Origin: Rhizoctonia solani
Lineage: Eukaryota; Basidiomycota; Agaricomycetes; Cantharellales; Ceratobasidiaceae
Length of the DNA stretch: 64,000 bases
Direction of reading: 5' to 3'
Assembly (NCBI RefSeq): GCF_016906535.1
Contig: NC_057374.1
Coordinates: forward strand, 496,001-560,000
Of this stretch, positions 1 to 12,400 are shown piece after piece. Every line of letters starts with the position of its first letter. Within the stretch, counting starts at the first letter, position 1. The position numbers and the translations under genes are program-made. Under the pieces are notes generated by a model. It was not told the DNA's origin and ran no database searches. It saw nothing but the letters and a program-made list of their open reading frames with translations.

Positions 1-38
1 TTATATTCGTATCGCTACTTTCAGGTATTAATTGCAAG

Positions 39-481
39 TTGTAGACCCGGAAAAGAAAAACCATGGAGGGCCCCAAGCAGCCGAGCGCCATGTAGGCGAT
101 CTGGGCAACATTGAGGCGAACTCGAATGGCGAATCCAAAGTTGACATTTACGACAAAGTAATCTCCTTCGGTGGGACTAATAGCATAATTGGGTATGTAT
201 ACGTTTCCCCCCGCGCTCTTCGTAGGAGCTGAACCTTCTTTCAGGCGCGGTTTGGTGATCCATAATGTGAGGTCTTGCCAATAGTCAACGAGGGCGAAAC
301 TTATTTTCTTTTCTTTAGGGGGAGGACGATCTGGGCCTCGGGGGCTTCAATGACTCACTCACTACTGGCCATGCCGGAACTCGCTTCGCGTGTGGCACAA
401 TTTGTAAGTTGGCTTGGTTAGTGGTCCCCTTCTATTTATTCACTTTCCTTGAAAGCTATTGCCAATGCTACAATCCCTTGA
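39..481 (+). CDS. SOD1: Cu/Zn superoxide dismutase, 3' part (5' end outside window)
   Basis: Converts superoxide to oxygen and hydrogen peroxide in the cytosol and intermembrane space. Four exons can be read: 39-192, 245-266, 319-403 and 456-481, with donors GTATGT, GTGAGG and GTAAGT and AG acceptors. The peptide carries [45 protein letters not shown] and TRFACGTI, matching the family in order. By homology to human SOD1 these include the His71, His80, Asp83 and His120 metal ligands, the active-site Arg143 and the Cys146 of the structural disulfide. The His46/48 and His63 ligands would lie upstream of the window. The last exon gives SIANATIP and a stop instead of the usual GIAQ-type end, so that small exon is the least certain part. 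Confidence 0.9.
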
Positions 482-1071
482 GGGCGAGGTCTTGAATAAT
501 TCAACTCATCTTTTCCCACTTCGGACGGACTTTTTCCGTGTTTGTTTGTTTAATTTCTAACCATGTAGTCACATCATGTGGGCTAAATTTGTGGACTTGT
601 GGTCGCGGTTGAACGATTATAGTTTTTAGTTAACGATGTAATATGATTTTCATGGACTGTGTGTCGTACGTAACGTGTCCCTTTCGGAGCATATTCCTCG
701 TAATTCAGCGAACCAGATGCCCCATCATACATCGCGTGAAAATATTTCAGCAACGTGGCCATTGCGGTTTGCGAGGACATGCATCTAGAAGATGTCTTTT
801 CACCGTTCGAAACAAGAAGTTGTATCCTTGGGGTACGTCGATGTATGCGAGGTCACCAGGCTCTCAAAGAATGGCACCAGACAAGGTGATGGCAAAACTC
901 AGTTGCAGCACCGGGGGTTCAATTATATAAATTCAAAATGAATTATGAAAGATCGCAAACTATTCCGAATTACGATAGTCAAAGACCAAACTGGCTCAAA
1001 GTCGATAAGTGGGTCTCTGCATAGGCCATGCCCACAAACGATCGGGACCGCTTTGTAGCCCTATGAGAGTT
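482..1071. other. Intergenic, no assigned gene
   Basis: No recognisable coding domain. A minus-strand open frame at 583-780 (65 codons) and a plus-strand one at 643-930 overlap each other and match nothing I know. This stretch contains the 3' flanks of two convergent genes, SOD1 (+) and the HMG-box gene (-). Confidence 0.5.
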
Positions 1072-2787
1072 CTAAAACCACCATTGGGCTTCCAGCTCAA
1101 GAAGCCTGGCACTCTCGCCAAGAAGCCTATGAATTGAGTCGAGGTCCGCCTCATTTTCGAATTGGGGAAGCATAGATTCAAGCTCTGCATCAAAGAAGTT
1201 GTCATGATAGAATGGGCCTTCGCTTAAGCTGAAGCTTCCTTCAAGTTGGTTCTGGCCAAAACCACCAAGTACAGAATACTGTGGCTCAAGAGCAGAGAAT
1301 TCGTGTCCCGTGTGATCCTGAAAAGTAGCAGGGGTATTGGCATGATGCGCGATACATTCTATGTCGGCTTGAATGAGACCCAAGTTATCTTCACAATCGA
1401 CCGTAGCCTGAACGCTCGCGAAATTCGAAGCCAGAGGGATAATGGACGGTAAAGAGGTATCCAGGCCAAGTTTCTATCATAAGCAATTGAATGGTCGATG
1501 AGGACTGTATGGTTTTGGTCGACTTGTTCAGAATACAGACGATCAGCATTGGTCGGGGTGATGAATAAGATAGAAGCATATTGGTCATGGGCTCCAGGGA
1601 GTGTCGGAACCTGGGGCCAACCAGTCGCATCGAACTCATAGTGACCAGCCAACAACTGGGGCTTGGCAGAGTGATTGGCGAGAGATTATTGGTTGTGTTG
1701 GAGTGCGAAGAACTAGAACTATATGACAACGGCGAAAAGGCAGAAAGCTGATCATGGTGCATTGGAAGGTCCGACGAATGAAGCGCGTTGAATTCTAAAA
1801 CATCAGATATGCCAATAGGATATTCAGGTTTGGTGTAGTTTCGGAGAATGATTGCATCGCCTGGTATTATCTGGTCACTGTGATGGCAAGCCAAGGTTAA
1901 AAAGTAAGTGTTGACATTATGAAGCCTCAAACATACATGGCCTTGATCATGTTGATTTCATTCTGTGGTGTTCCTAAAGGAATATCGACTTCAATATATA
2001 CTGGAAAAGTAGATCCCTCGGGATTGGGAATCACCATTTCGAGCCTTTAAGATTGTTCTGGGTTATCGACCCCGTAGTCAACCATGATTACACTTACATC
2101 CTCTCGGGTTCACCCGGCATCCTGGGGCCAATATATGTCAAGGTGTTCTTGAAACGGTCGAGCCAAGAGTCGTCTTGGGGATCATCCAATGGAACGATGT
2201 TGATTTGGTTGAATGAACATCTGGAGGAATAGTCGGCTGTGGTTGTGGCTTGGGTCTCGGAGGTTTCAACGCTGAAGATATTTAACCAGGTGTCAATAAG
2301 CGCACTGTGGCAAGTAAATAAAACTCGACTCACGTTTCCTCTTTCACATATTTCCTGTTCTCTGGGCGCCGGGCCCATTCTCTAATATTCTGGTAGCTAC
2401 TAACTTTATGTTCCGGATCGACCATAGCTTTGGCTATGCGAGCGATAGATTCAAAAAAGAAACGCTTCTTCCCATCCTCAGCGAGTGTGTTCCAAAATGC
2501 ATTGGGGATGGGGGTATACATGTATTCTGGGAAAAGTTCCTTGAGTCTTGTTCTATTATCGTTGGCCTCGGACTTGAAAGAATCCCTCTCTTCCTGGAGA
2601 ACGCATTCCACTCGCGCTGGAGTTGGGCCGAGATATCCGCTTGATTCATGGTTCGGCCGTATTTAGCCCACATATGGTCGAGGATTTCGACCGAGCGGGC
2701 TCTGCGAAAGGCAAAGAAAGAGTTGCAGGCGCGTTTGAGGTTACCGGTATCGTTGACTAGATTGTCTTCGAGAAGCTGATGATGCAT
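1072..2787 (-). CDS. HMG-box DNA-binding protein with three frame breaks
   Basis: A probable sequence-specific DNA-binding regulator of the fungal HMG-box type. Four exons are inferred: 2787-2334, 2304-2098, 2044-1937 and 1877-1072, with GTGAGT, GTAAGT and GTATGT donors. The N-terminal exon reads KRACNSFFAFRRARSVEI, HMWAKYGRTMNQADISAQLQREWN, then in another frame EERDSFKSEANDNR and LFPEYMYTPIPNAFW, which is a HMG box (N-x-F-x-x-F-R start, W in helix 2, ER..F..EA..NR, FP.Y.Y.P end). The remainder is low-complexity and acidic toward the C-terminus, with no domain recognised. Reading is broken near 2595, 1658-1661 (CCCC run) and 1464-1467. Each break moves the frame the same way and would be mended by one extra base, giving about 525 residues. 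Either the gene is decaying or the assembly dropped bases at short homopolymers. The ATG at 2787 is the simplest start; an upstream exon is possible. Confidence 0.65.
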
Positions 2788-3899
2788 TCCTGCTCAGGTA
2801 GAGGCAGCTCGGCGAAAGGCGGATAGAGGGGCATGGTCCACTGGGTGAAAAGACGCTTCTTGCGCATGATGAATCGAGATAGTGCAACTTGGAAGAGGAG
2901 GCTAGCCAACCTCTTTTTAAACCATCGTCTGGCCCGCCGAAAACGCTTCAAAAGACCCCTAATACACCACAACATTGACCTTTAGGCATAGAATAATGGT
3001 AGACCAATGGCTTGGCTAACCGTTGTGGTCGGTATTCCAAGTATTCTAGTCCAAGATACCTCGTTTTAGAATAAAGACTTCCATAAAGACTTGATTGTCA
3101 GGATCCTGGACGATACGTCTACGACTATGATGAATGGTCCAACTGAGCGATCCACAAAGGCTAGATCGCTCATTGTTGAAATGTGAAGTGCCTTGACAAG
3201 AACAGACTCGAAGTTTTAGACCGAAACGTCACAAATTCAGAGATGCTGAAATAGGTCTGGTATACGTATATCATTCGCGGTAGATCGTACTGGTATATCG
3301 CTTGTGGTGAGAGCAGAATAGATACCAGATCAAATTCTTCACGTGACACCATCGAGGGACTGGCATGTGAATTCTAGACACAGCCTCTTTGGGTGGCAAG
3401 CGATGGGCGGGACAGCAAGTTCCAGATTTAAGCTTAATGACCGCCAACCAATAACGCCTGCCGTTATTTTCGAACCGACTTGCGTTGCTATACCTTTGAA
3501 AAAACTTGGAATCAGTCGCTGAACCATGTGAATTTGCCAAAACAAAGTACCGCCAACCACATATAATTTACCCGCAATATACACATTAAGGTAATACCAA
3601 ATGATGACGCATACAGACAACATTGACCAGACAAAAACAGTGGGGAGGGGGAGTGGACAAAATACTATAGTTGTACAGAATCGTGGCAAGGGGGCATAAG
3701 AGGACATCAATTAGAATGGATAAGATGCGGTCAAATGGGCATGTACAAAACAGAACGAGAGCGTGGGGTTTAGACAAAGAAAAAAACGATGGTGTTGAGC
3801 AAAAAGAAAAGAAAACAATGGCAATTGAAAAAATCGCAGCAGAAGGTGGAAAAGATGAGGTGGTGTTTGAACGTGTACTCATCACGCTCCTAGTGGAAT
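2788..3899. other. Intergenic region, no assigned gene
   Basis: Lies between the HMG-box gene and the tail of the kinase gene, both on the minus strand. A minus-strand open frame at 2757-2975 may be 5' leader or an extra exon of the HMG gene. Other open frames (3271-3710) have no recognisable motif. I see no RNA gene or repeat here. Confidence 0.4.
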
Positions 3900-4363
3900 T
3901 GTCAAGCATCGGGTTTGCTCGTCGGGTATCCTTGAACTTCAACTCCTCCCCAGACATGATGATGGTCTCCTTCATCCACGACTTCCAGTCGACTGGCCAG
4001 TCTGCCTCGCTGTGGGGGTACCTCTTCGGGCGTACGAGGCCCAGAGCTTGATGGGCTGCCGCTTTGTATGATATCGACAGGAGGGCGGTTTTGGCAGAGA
4101 ATCGTTCGGACGAGAGCGCGCGACCAGGGACGGAGCTCGGCGCGTTCGCTCGGTAGAAGGAGCGCGCTCAACTCGATCCGTAGACGACGTACGAGGAAGA
4201 GAAGGAGCCCGAGAAGACGTCGACCGATTCTCTCGGTGATCTGCCCCTTCCAGTCGACGAGTTACGCCCGACGGACAGTCGGTCCGTGGACGGTGCCCTC
4301 CCGGTCCTCTCGACGACGTACCTCTGGTCGCCAACGGGGACCGAAGACTGTCTGATCCGGGGC
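3900..4363 (-). other. Probable continuation of the kinase C-terminal tail in shifted frames
   Basis: All three minus-strand frames stay open over long stretches of Ser/Pro/Arg-rich codons. One frame (stop at 3972) reads naturally as SSVTSSAVPPLSPGSDSLRS directly after the kinase tail. Another ends in DWKSWMKETIIMSGEELKFK and then RRANPMLDNST (around 3900-4000). The composition resembles the tail of the upstream kinase, so the true stop may be near 3,900 rather than 4,364, reached through unseen introns or single-base frame breaks. I cannot fix the exon structure. Confidence 0.35.
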
Positions 4364-6798
4364 TCAAGGGCGGGACAGCGGACGAGGTAACACTACTGAA
4401 CGAGCGCGCAGTATGGAGCTGCGGGATGGACGAGAGCGAGGAAAGAGCGACACGGCGCTGGATTCACCATCCCGATGAACGGGGACAGGCGTGCTCGAGG
4501 CACTGTCGAGAATTTCCAACGTGCTCGCGGGAGCCGCGAGGCAACCCGGAGCCGAGAGCTGCTTGTTAGTGAGGGTGGGAGTAGCATCTCCGCTTGCCAG
4601 CGGAGACTGTTTAGCCAATACCATCGGGCGAGGAATCATACTTGGACGAGCGGGCGACGCATGTCGGCTCGGTGAAGATGGCTGGCGGGTGAGTGCGGGA
4701 CTGACCGAATCGTGAGGCGATAGTGAAGAACGACTTGGTGAAGTAGATTGACGGACACGAGCATCGAAAGGAGACAAAGAAGGTTGTCGCGTCAAGGACG
4801 GAAGACGAGTAGGCCGGACATTATCACTCGCACTCGGTCTGGACCTGCTCACACTCCTGTTGGATGGGCTGTAGCTACTCGCCAAACCACCACCCTGTAC
4901 ACTCCCCGTATCATCATCCTTTGCCCCATCCCGATCTCTAATAGCACTCAACCCCCTGCGCCCTCTTCCAACCGACCTCCCCCTCTGAGCCCTCATTGCC
5001 TCTCTCTCAGCCTCCTCATCTGCGATACCAATAGCCCAAGCGTACTCATCCACCATAGCGATCGACCATCGCTCGGCAAGATCGACGCTCAGGCAACCCC
5101 GGAGGGTTTCGATCAAGGTAGACGAATTAGGGATGAGATTGACCTAGGAAAAGAAAAGCGTGAGTACAGGAGTATGATATGGTTCGGGTGCGGGACCAGA
5201 ACCTTGTCACTCACCACCCCCTCATCCCAAATACCCCTCACAATCTTCATCTGCAACCGAGGTTCAAACGCATCGGAGAATGGCAGCTTGCCTGTGAACA
5301 ATGCGTGGAGGACGCATCCGAGAGCCCAGATGTCTTGTGCCGGATTGGGCTTGTCGCTGTCATTAGAACGTTCGCGTGACCGGGATCGAGAAGGCTTGAG
5401 AAGTTCGGGAGCGGCGTAGGGTAAACTACCCGGTGGGAATTTGTTTTTTGCGGTCGGAGGGGTGGTACTTGTGACCGAGACTGAATTTGCGCGGCCAAGG
5501 CCGTAAGAAGGTGGGGCGTGCCCATGGCCCGGTGGAGCATAGGTGGAAAATGTCCGGTGTCGGGAGACGGAGCGTCGAGTTCGCTCGGCACTAACTCGGG
5601 AGCGGGAACGTTCAATGCTCGAACGGACGGGTTCTTCGTCAAGCTGAACGGCAAGTCCAAAGTCCGTGATGCGTGCACCGCCATTCTCATCGACCAGCAC
5701 GTTTTCGAGTTTAATGTCACGATGGACCACACGCGCGACTTCATGGAGGTATCGAAGGCCTCGAACGACCTGCCTGAAAAGGGTAGCCGCTGTTTCGGGG
5801 AGCAGGCCTCCACGTTGAGGCTGAGGCTGGGTGATGGAGCCAGATCTGCCTCGCGAAATGGAGTTGACGGGTGAAAAGGAAGATGCGAAGCTGGGACGAC
5901 GCTTGGAAGGGGTGTTTTGCGCCGATGGAGTAATAATCTGACCGTCCCGTTTGAGTAAATCAAGTAGGGTCCCTGCGGGACAATAGAGGGTGAATAAGAA
6001 CCATGCGCCAAGAGAGTCGGATTCTTCTGCTGAGAAGAGAGGGAGGATGTGCTCATGCGATAGAGTGCTCCAGAGCGCCGCTTCTTCCGCGATGGGCCGG
6101 CCGTCGTTGTCCGAGGAAGCGTCGGGAGTCCGGCCACGTACGGTGGTGGTGGCCGCTCGGCCGAAGGTTGCTGCTCGGTTACCGAGCCGGCCTCGTGGTG
6201 CGTCTGTGGGGACAGGGGCAGGAAGCTTGGGCTTCACAGACACAATTTTCACGGCTACCACTCCGGCGGTAGTTGGCGAGGTGGCTGTTCGGATAGTCGA
6301 GAATCCACCGTGGCCAATGACGGGGCCAAGCACATAACCTCCCACGGACACTCCCTGGTCGATGAGGCAACTGGTGGGAGAGGCAACTGTAGCATGAGTG
6401 GGTACAGGCGGTGGAGAGTGGAACATGGCCATTGCCGGGGAGATGACCGAAGGCAGGGGCGAAGGGGAACGTACGCTCGGGGCCGGAGACGAAAAGGCAG
6501 AAAGGAAGAGTGCGGCGGGAGAGGCCGGGCCGTCCGAGGCGGCAGACATGGGTGGCGCAGGGGAGAACGAGCGCATATGGGGTGGCAAACCCAGTCCAAT
6601 GCCACTGTTTCTGGTGTCGAGATCGAGCATAGTGGGCTTGGGGGTAGTGTCGGGAATGGGAATGGGGATGGGAGATGGTCGCTGGCGTCCGCGTGGTTGT
6701 TCCCACCAGTTGACAGGAGGCCCGTCGTCGGTACTGGCTTCGGGACTTGAGATCGCCATGGACTTGGATATCTCCATTTGGGAGTGTGTCGTGATCAT
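4364..6798 (-). CDS. Serine/threonine protein kinase with long low-complexity regions
   Basis: Transfers phosphate from ATP to Ser/Thr of unknown targets. Two exons, 6798-5215 and 5143-4364, flank a 71-nt intron with GTGAGT donor and CCTAG acceptor, giving about 787 residues. Residues 1-150 are Ser/Pro-rich. The catalytic domain starts near 155: glycine loop GHGGFS (162-167), VAVK with the ATP Lys at about 184, a long insert, HRDIKLEN (360-366, catalytic Asp at 361), DFG (379-381), then a second Arg/Ser-rich insert before the APE motif in LPYAAPELL. The intron falls inside the C-lobe (GIWDEG / VNLIPN), and the exon-2 text LSVDLAERWS matches the usual C-lobe Arg motif. A Ser/Pro/Arg-rich tail follows. 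The large inserts in the N-lobe and activation segment resemble fungal CAMK-like regulatory kinases, but no specific orthologue can be named. The stop at 4364 may be artificial (see 3900-4363). Confidence 0.85.
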
Positions 6799-9425
6799 CG
6801 CAGGCCGTGACTTGCTTGAATATGACCCACGCGTTTTCGGTCCCCGAGGGCGCGCAACGGGGGTTGGGGTCTGCCAAACAGACGCTTAGCACATATGACA
6901 CACATGACACTATTCACATACCTGCTGTTCATCTTGTACGTTGCTCGGATAAAACATATACTATCGGTACTGGGTCGTGGTTGTCTGCAAGTCCCACCCC
7001 GTCTGATCCCAGGTACATGTATCTTCCACCTGAGGGTTCGACTCCAACCCAAGCTAGTCACGCGGTACATCCCTTCCGAAATCCCGACGAAGAAGCCTCA
7101 GCTGATCGTGCTGACAAACCAACAGAACCCGTCACGATCTGATTTGCACTGCCACATCTTCTCAACGAGGTCCATCAAACAAACGGCATTCTCATCATTC
7201 AAATCTCCAAGCATCCAATCTCCAAGCACCGATTCATCATTCAAGTTGAAACATCCGTATTTAAGCCAGGAGTTGTGTCTGTGTTCTCGTTCTGCCTCAT
7301 ACTCACTCCCATGCCGTAACCCATCGGCGCTGGCGACCGGCTAAAAATGATCCTTTCTCCGGTAGTGACTCGACAGTGAAATTTCGCCAAGCCCGTCCGG
7401 ATCTAATACGTACCCCCACACTATTTGGCTCCCACTTACCCCACTTGCAGAAAGTACCCCACCTTTGCTCACAGGCTAAAGCTAAAATGAACACGTTTTT
7501 TCCGGGGCGCCCGGGTCCGTTCGAATCACTTCCGGCACGCTCAGTCTGCAGCTTGGAGGCTTGGCGAGAAGGGAAAGAGCCTGCTATTCATTTCTGAAGC
7601 CAATGAAATTCAGCTCTAGACATCACAACAGGTGACCGTGTGAGTGACTTGAAACACGGAGATGAAAAACTAGAAGCCATTTCTAGTGGCTATTGGTCCT
7701 ATAAGCATGTACCAAAAGTTTCAATGTGTTACCGGTCATTTGATTCTGGGTTTCTGCTACGTAAGTGGCCCTATTTAGGCGGTTAGAGTTGACTTACAGA
7801 ATCTGATCAATTTGAAGTCGATCAGAGGATAAACCACCGTACGTAATAATAATAATCTTTTTTAGGAAAGGTATACGGCACACAGAAAACCCGTTGTGAG
7901 GTGGCTTTCATTAGTGTGCCTATTATGTAGAACGGTAGCCAACGCCCAGTATAATCGGCCTGAGACTGCAGACTAGTGCATATAGTTATTCATCGTATGC
8001 AAAGGTTTACCTGGTATAATATGTCCTCCCTCCACTCCCAAGTTGCGTGGACTGGGGGGGAAGTGGTTGTCAACATGATGGATCCGAGGCGACATAGGAA
8101 TCGTGGACGAAGTAAATGCCAGGAGGCTGGTAGGCACTATATACGACATTGAGGGCATACACATTGATGGGAGAGCTGAGTCGTTGGTGTTCTGTCCAGC
8201 GCCCGGTAAGTAATGGTGGACACCAGGCACTTGGTCGTAACATTCATCATTAATCGAATATGTTCCTTTGACACTGAAATTATAGCATAGCATGTGGCAA
8301 GCGCCTTTAAATTGATTCATCGGGTATGGTATTGAAACATATCATCTCAATGAAATAATATAGAGGTTCATGAGAACGTATACGTATGGGGACCTGAGCC
8401 ATGCCGAACGGAACCCTGTTTGCATGACACTCAAAATATGTGGCGCTTCTCAGGAGAATCTCCGCATGTTCTGCAGATGTGGCGTCCACCAACAGTGTCG
8501 TTGAAAACCATCGTTGGTAGACTCAGGCACATCCCTCATGTCTCCACTATTAATAGATTGCTCTCTAAATTGGGCAATTCTTTGCAAGAAGCCTTCATTG
8601 TTATCTGACCTTTTTATGCAATAATGAATGGATGAGCTCTCTCGTGAGTGAAATCAATTATTACTAACGATAGCTTGAGGTTGCTATTGAGGACTGCATA
8701 TGGCTCCCCATAAGGTCTAAAACCGAGTCAGTCTAAGATAGGCCGTGTCAGAGTCTGTATGATGTCATTATTTATTAATGACCAACCACTCCACTTTGTA
8801 ATTGCTCCACCCCAGTTCGGCTTGGCAATAGCTTTAGACCTTACGGGAAGCTATCCACCAGCCTTACACGGTAGGATCGTTGAAGAGTTGCTTTCAAATT
8901 GGTCACCATAAGATCTTCTATCAAGCTTGAGTCTCCTAGAGTGATCTAACAAGGTTGACTTGTGCATGCGAAAATTTGAAGCAGAAAGCCATTTGATGAT
9001 CTGGTACATGGTACATACGAAACAAAATACTTAACACCCGTATTAATTTAAAAAAAATAAACGGCCAAGAGTAGCATCCATTTCATAGAGCACATTCTAG
9101 TCCATTTTTGCATGTTCGCCTTGAAATCAATGATATCTCAGTAGGGGTTCGACTATGTGAAGTCCCCACGTCTAGTCACTGCATAGATAAGTCTCATGCA
9201 TGAGCCAATGAATTATGAGTCTACACAACACAGACAACAGACGGCGACAAACGTAGGTCAGAGCGATCGTTATAGCATAGTTTGACTGGGAATGAGAACA
9301 GGGATCGGATTGGATTTGAACTGAAAAGAGCAACTGCTCGCAGCACAAAATTATAGATAGTATATCATTGGAGCAGCATCGGAAACATGTGTCCAAAACA
9401 CTGCTCAATGAAGCGAACCTGAACC
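6799..9425. other. Intergenic region, 2.6 kb, with one MITE-like inverted repeat
   Basis: This stretch separates the 5' side of the kinase gene from the 3' end of the exchanger gene. It must hold the kinase promoter, but I can point to no defined element. Short open frames on both strands carry no recognisable domain. The only structure seen is the inverted repeat at 8702-8851, listed separately. Confidence 0.5.
8702..8851. repeat. Short inverted repeat, possibly a MITE
   Basis: The left arm at 8702-8723 and right arm at 8830-8851 are reverse complements sharing the perfect core TAAGGTCTAAA with a few outer mismatches (GGCTCCCCA versus AGCTTCCCG). About 105 bp of non-repeated DNA separates them. 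Size and form fit a small MITE or a terminator-like hairpin. No clear target-site duplication is visible and no second copy occurs in this window. Confidence 0.35.
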
Positions 9426-12400
9426 TCACCGCGACCACAGACTCTTGAACCATACCTGAGCCCACATCTTCCAGCTTAATGCCGATGATGGAAATATTTC
9501 TGAGAATCGACTGAGCATAGAGAGCTCTTCGCGACCATCAGGATTACTGGGTGGCGGCGCAAAATAAAAGCCAGCGATCAAGACCAAGTAACTACAGAGT
9601 GGGTTAAGCCGAGTTCAGGCTCCTCAGTTACACTTGACTTCTCACCTAAGAATCAAGATACTTCCTCTGTGATAATTGCTCTTCGCCTCGATATAGGTGT
9701 ATGTGAGCAGGAATATCGACAAGATGATAGCAATCACATCCCAACGTGGGAAAATAAGCCTGGAAAAAAATGTCAGTGCTGATTGTCAATTTCGTCAATA
9801 GCAACGTACGTAAAAGTATCAGCGCTAGTACCCATCTTCTGGGGATCCCACCAAGCCGAAAAGGCAACCATGGCTGGAATTTGAAGCAGACAGACTTGCA
9901 AAGCGTAAGCGGAACCAATTTCCATGCTGTTACGTAGGTCAGTGAGCGGGTTACAAATAACAAAATGCAAATGGTTGACCTGAGTGCAATATTTCCAGTA
10001 AGAGCGAAGGACATGGCATTCATGAACTCCGTAGTGTTGGGTACTAGTGCGAAAAGAGTAATCCCCAAGAACTTCTCATCAATCCCAGAGCCCTCGAGAA
10101 TAACATCGACTTCGTCCACAAGGATTTCTATACGTCGCGGTTAGTCAAAAGATATCTCCGATCGCGACTCGGGGAGTGCTTACCAGCGATGATAGCGTAG
10201 AGTGCGGTGCAAGCTAAAAGAACACTGGCACTGACGCCACGGCTCCAGCTAGGGGCGTCATGTCCGCCATGGCCTCCCTCTGCATGTTCGTGCACAGTTG
10301 ACTCCACAACACGACGATGTCCAGCTTGCTGGTGCCGAAGGGCGGAGACTGTGGCAACAGCCACGGCACGAGTAAAGTCGTCGGCCGTAAACTGAGTGGG
10401 TTGTAACTGCTGGTTATTGTTCATCGTATGTTGAACAGATTCCATTACGGGTGTCATTGCGCCTGGAGGCAAGTGCGCTACTTGTCCTGGAGGGGGGGCC
10501 AAGGCAGCACGTTTAGATAGGTTGGGGCTGCTATCCGGACCGCCAGCATTTCCTGGTTGAGCAGGAGCTGAGGCTCCTCCCAATAGAATACCAGTCATTG
10601 TAGCTTCACTAATCTTCCGGTTGAGTGTACGTTGGTGAGTAGGAAGTATCCCTGGTCGAGCTGTTGTACCGCTACGCAGAGATCCTGTAGAGAGCGGCAT
10701 CTCGGAGGGTTGCATAAGTTGTTGAGGATTTTGCCAGATCGAGGTTGCGTGTGTATGAAGAGAAAACCAGAGGCCGATCAGATAGGACTGTATGGGGGAC
10801 ATGTTAACAAGTGCAGTGAAAACAGATGCAGAAACTCACGAAGAGCAGGACAGCAGCGCAGAAATACATCAGGCTCTTGACAGTCGACTGATAAAATGGA
10901 TCCGACGTTGGGTCGGGATGCTCGTAGCGACAATGGTTACAGGCCCACGGTGCATCAGTCGGAAGTGTCTCTCCAGGAAGAGTCGTGGGGCATCCATCGC
11001 ACACTAACTGGAACTGTAGGCTATTTAGAGCAATTCTAAACCAGAAAGAGAGGCACTGACGTTACCGTAAGTTTGGTAAAAAAGTGTCGGGCACACGACT
11101 CCAATGATAGCCATGATCAACATTGTACTTGTAACGCCAGCGCTCTTGGCGTTGAACCGCTGCTCCTTGTGTCGCATGGCACCGCTGCACATACTAGCTC
11201 CGGGCATTAGCAATACGCCCGCAAGCAAGCTGCCGACAATAGATCCTTCGACAAGGCGGCCTTTACCGTCGGTCAGAGCAATTCCATATAGAATAATTTC
11301 GATGATAGAGCCGAAGGTAGCATTGATCACCGCACCCATTCCGATACTCGACTGAGCGGAGATACTGGCGACTGCCATACCAATAAAGTAACTAAGTGGG
11401 ATAACGCTCGCCAAACTCATTGTAAAGATGAAGGCGCGCTGGGTAAGTGCGTTCAGAATCCAGTGGACAGGTTCGCCGCGCTCGCGTTTGTGATCGGCCA
11501 GGCGCTCAAGAACCATCGCGTCGAAAATGACGAAGAAGACAATGGGGATAAGGTTGATGAATAAGATGTTGACGCCCCCAATAGTGTACTTGTAGTACTT
11601 GAGACCCAAGGCTCGATAGGTGCACATGAGCACAGTAGATCGACCGCCATATGGCCTTGCTCGACCACTCGTGAGAACTGCTTGTCCGGGTTGCAGGCGG
11701 GTCTTCTTGATAACATAGGACATGGGAGGGCCACCGTTTGCATTGGGTGTGCTAGCTTCTTCATCTTGCTCCGAGTCGGATGCGTTTGGTGGGGTGGGGA
11801 CCACAACTCCAGGAGGGGCGGCGCAAAACCGTATCTTGAGAGGGTGGCGCCACATGTTCCTCAAGAGTGCACCGTTCAGTTTGGCCATCGGGATTGTGAA
11901 AACTAGTCCGTAGCAAATAATAGTTACGAATCCGAGGAGAGGGAATATGACGAGCCCAAAGACTAGCCAATAGATGTATTGTCCTAGCCAGTGCCGCCTA
12001 ATTGCATCAGGGGAGTGCAAAGGATCAGCCAAGTCTGACGGGACAGCACCGTATGACTTGGCGGGAAGAAGTGGTGGGGGTGACACTGTCGAGGACTCGG
12101 TAGAGTTAAGGAGCGGGGTATGTTCACTTGGAGGGACCCAAGAGGCAGTTTGTTCGTGCCCATTAGCATTAGAAGTAGATCTTTCACGATTAGGGCGAAT
12201 AGTTTCGGTAGTCGATACACGGTGGTCTTGATGAACGTGAGACTGATTCAACCCTTCGGCTTCAGCGAGCTCCTCTTCGAATTGGGCGCGCTCTTCTTCA
12301 TCCAGATCGCCCTCAACGTACTTGCCAAATGGCCAAAATATATACCAGCCGAGACCAAAGACAAGGCTACCATATTGACGCCCACCACGGGGAAGGAGCC

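Noticed and set aside
4748..5419. 223-codon plus-strand frame antisense to the kinase
   Set aside because: It overlaps the kinase C-lobe and its intron; no recognisable motif.
6310..6889. Plus-strand Gly/Arg/Glu-rich frames opposite the kinase N-terminus
   Set aside because: Their composition is the reverse complement of Ser/Pro codons; there is no domain, and they conflict with a well-supported gene.
6179..6910. Long minus-strand frame of 243 codons overlapping the kinase start
   Set aside because: It is out of frame with the kinase and His/Arg/Pro-rich without any domain, as expected for a shadow of a Ser/Pro-rich coding region.
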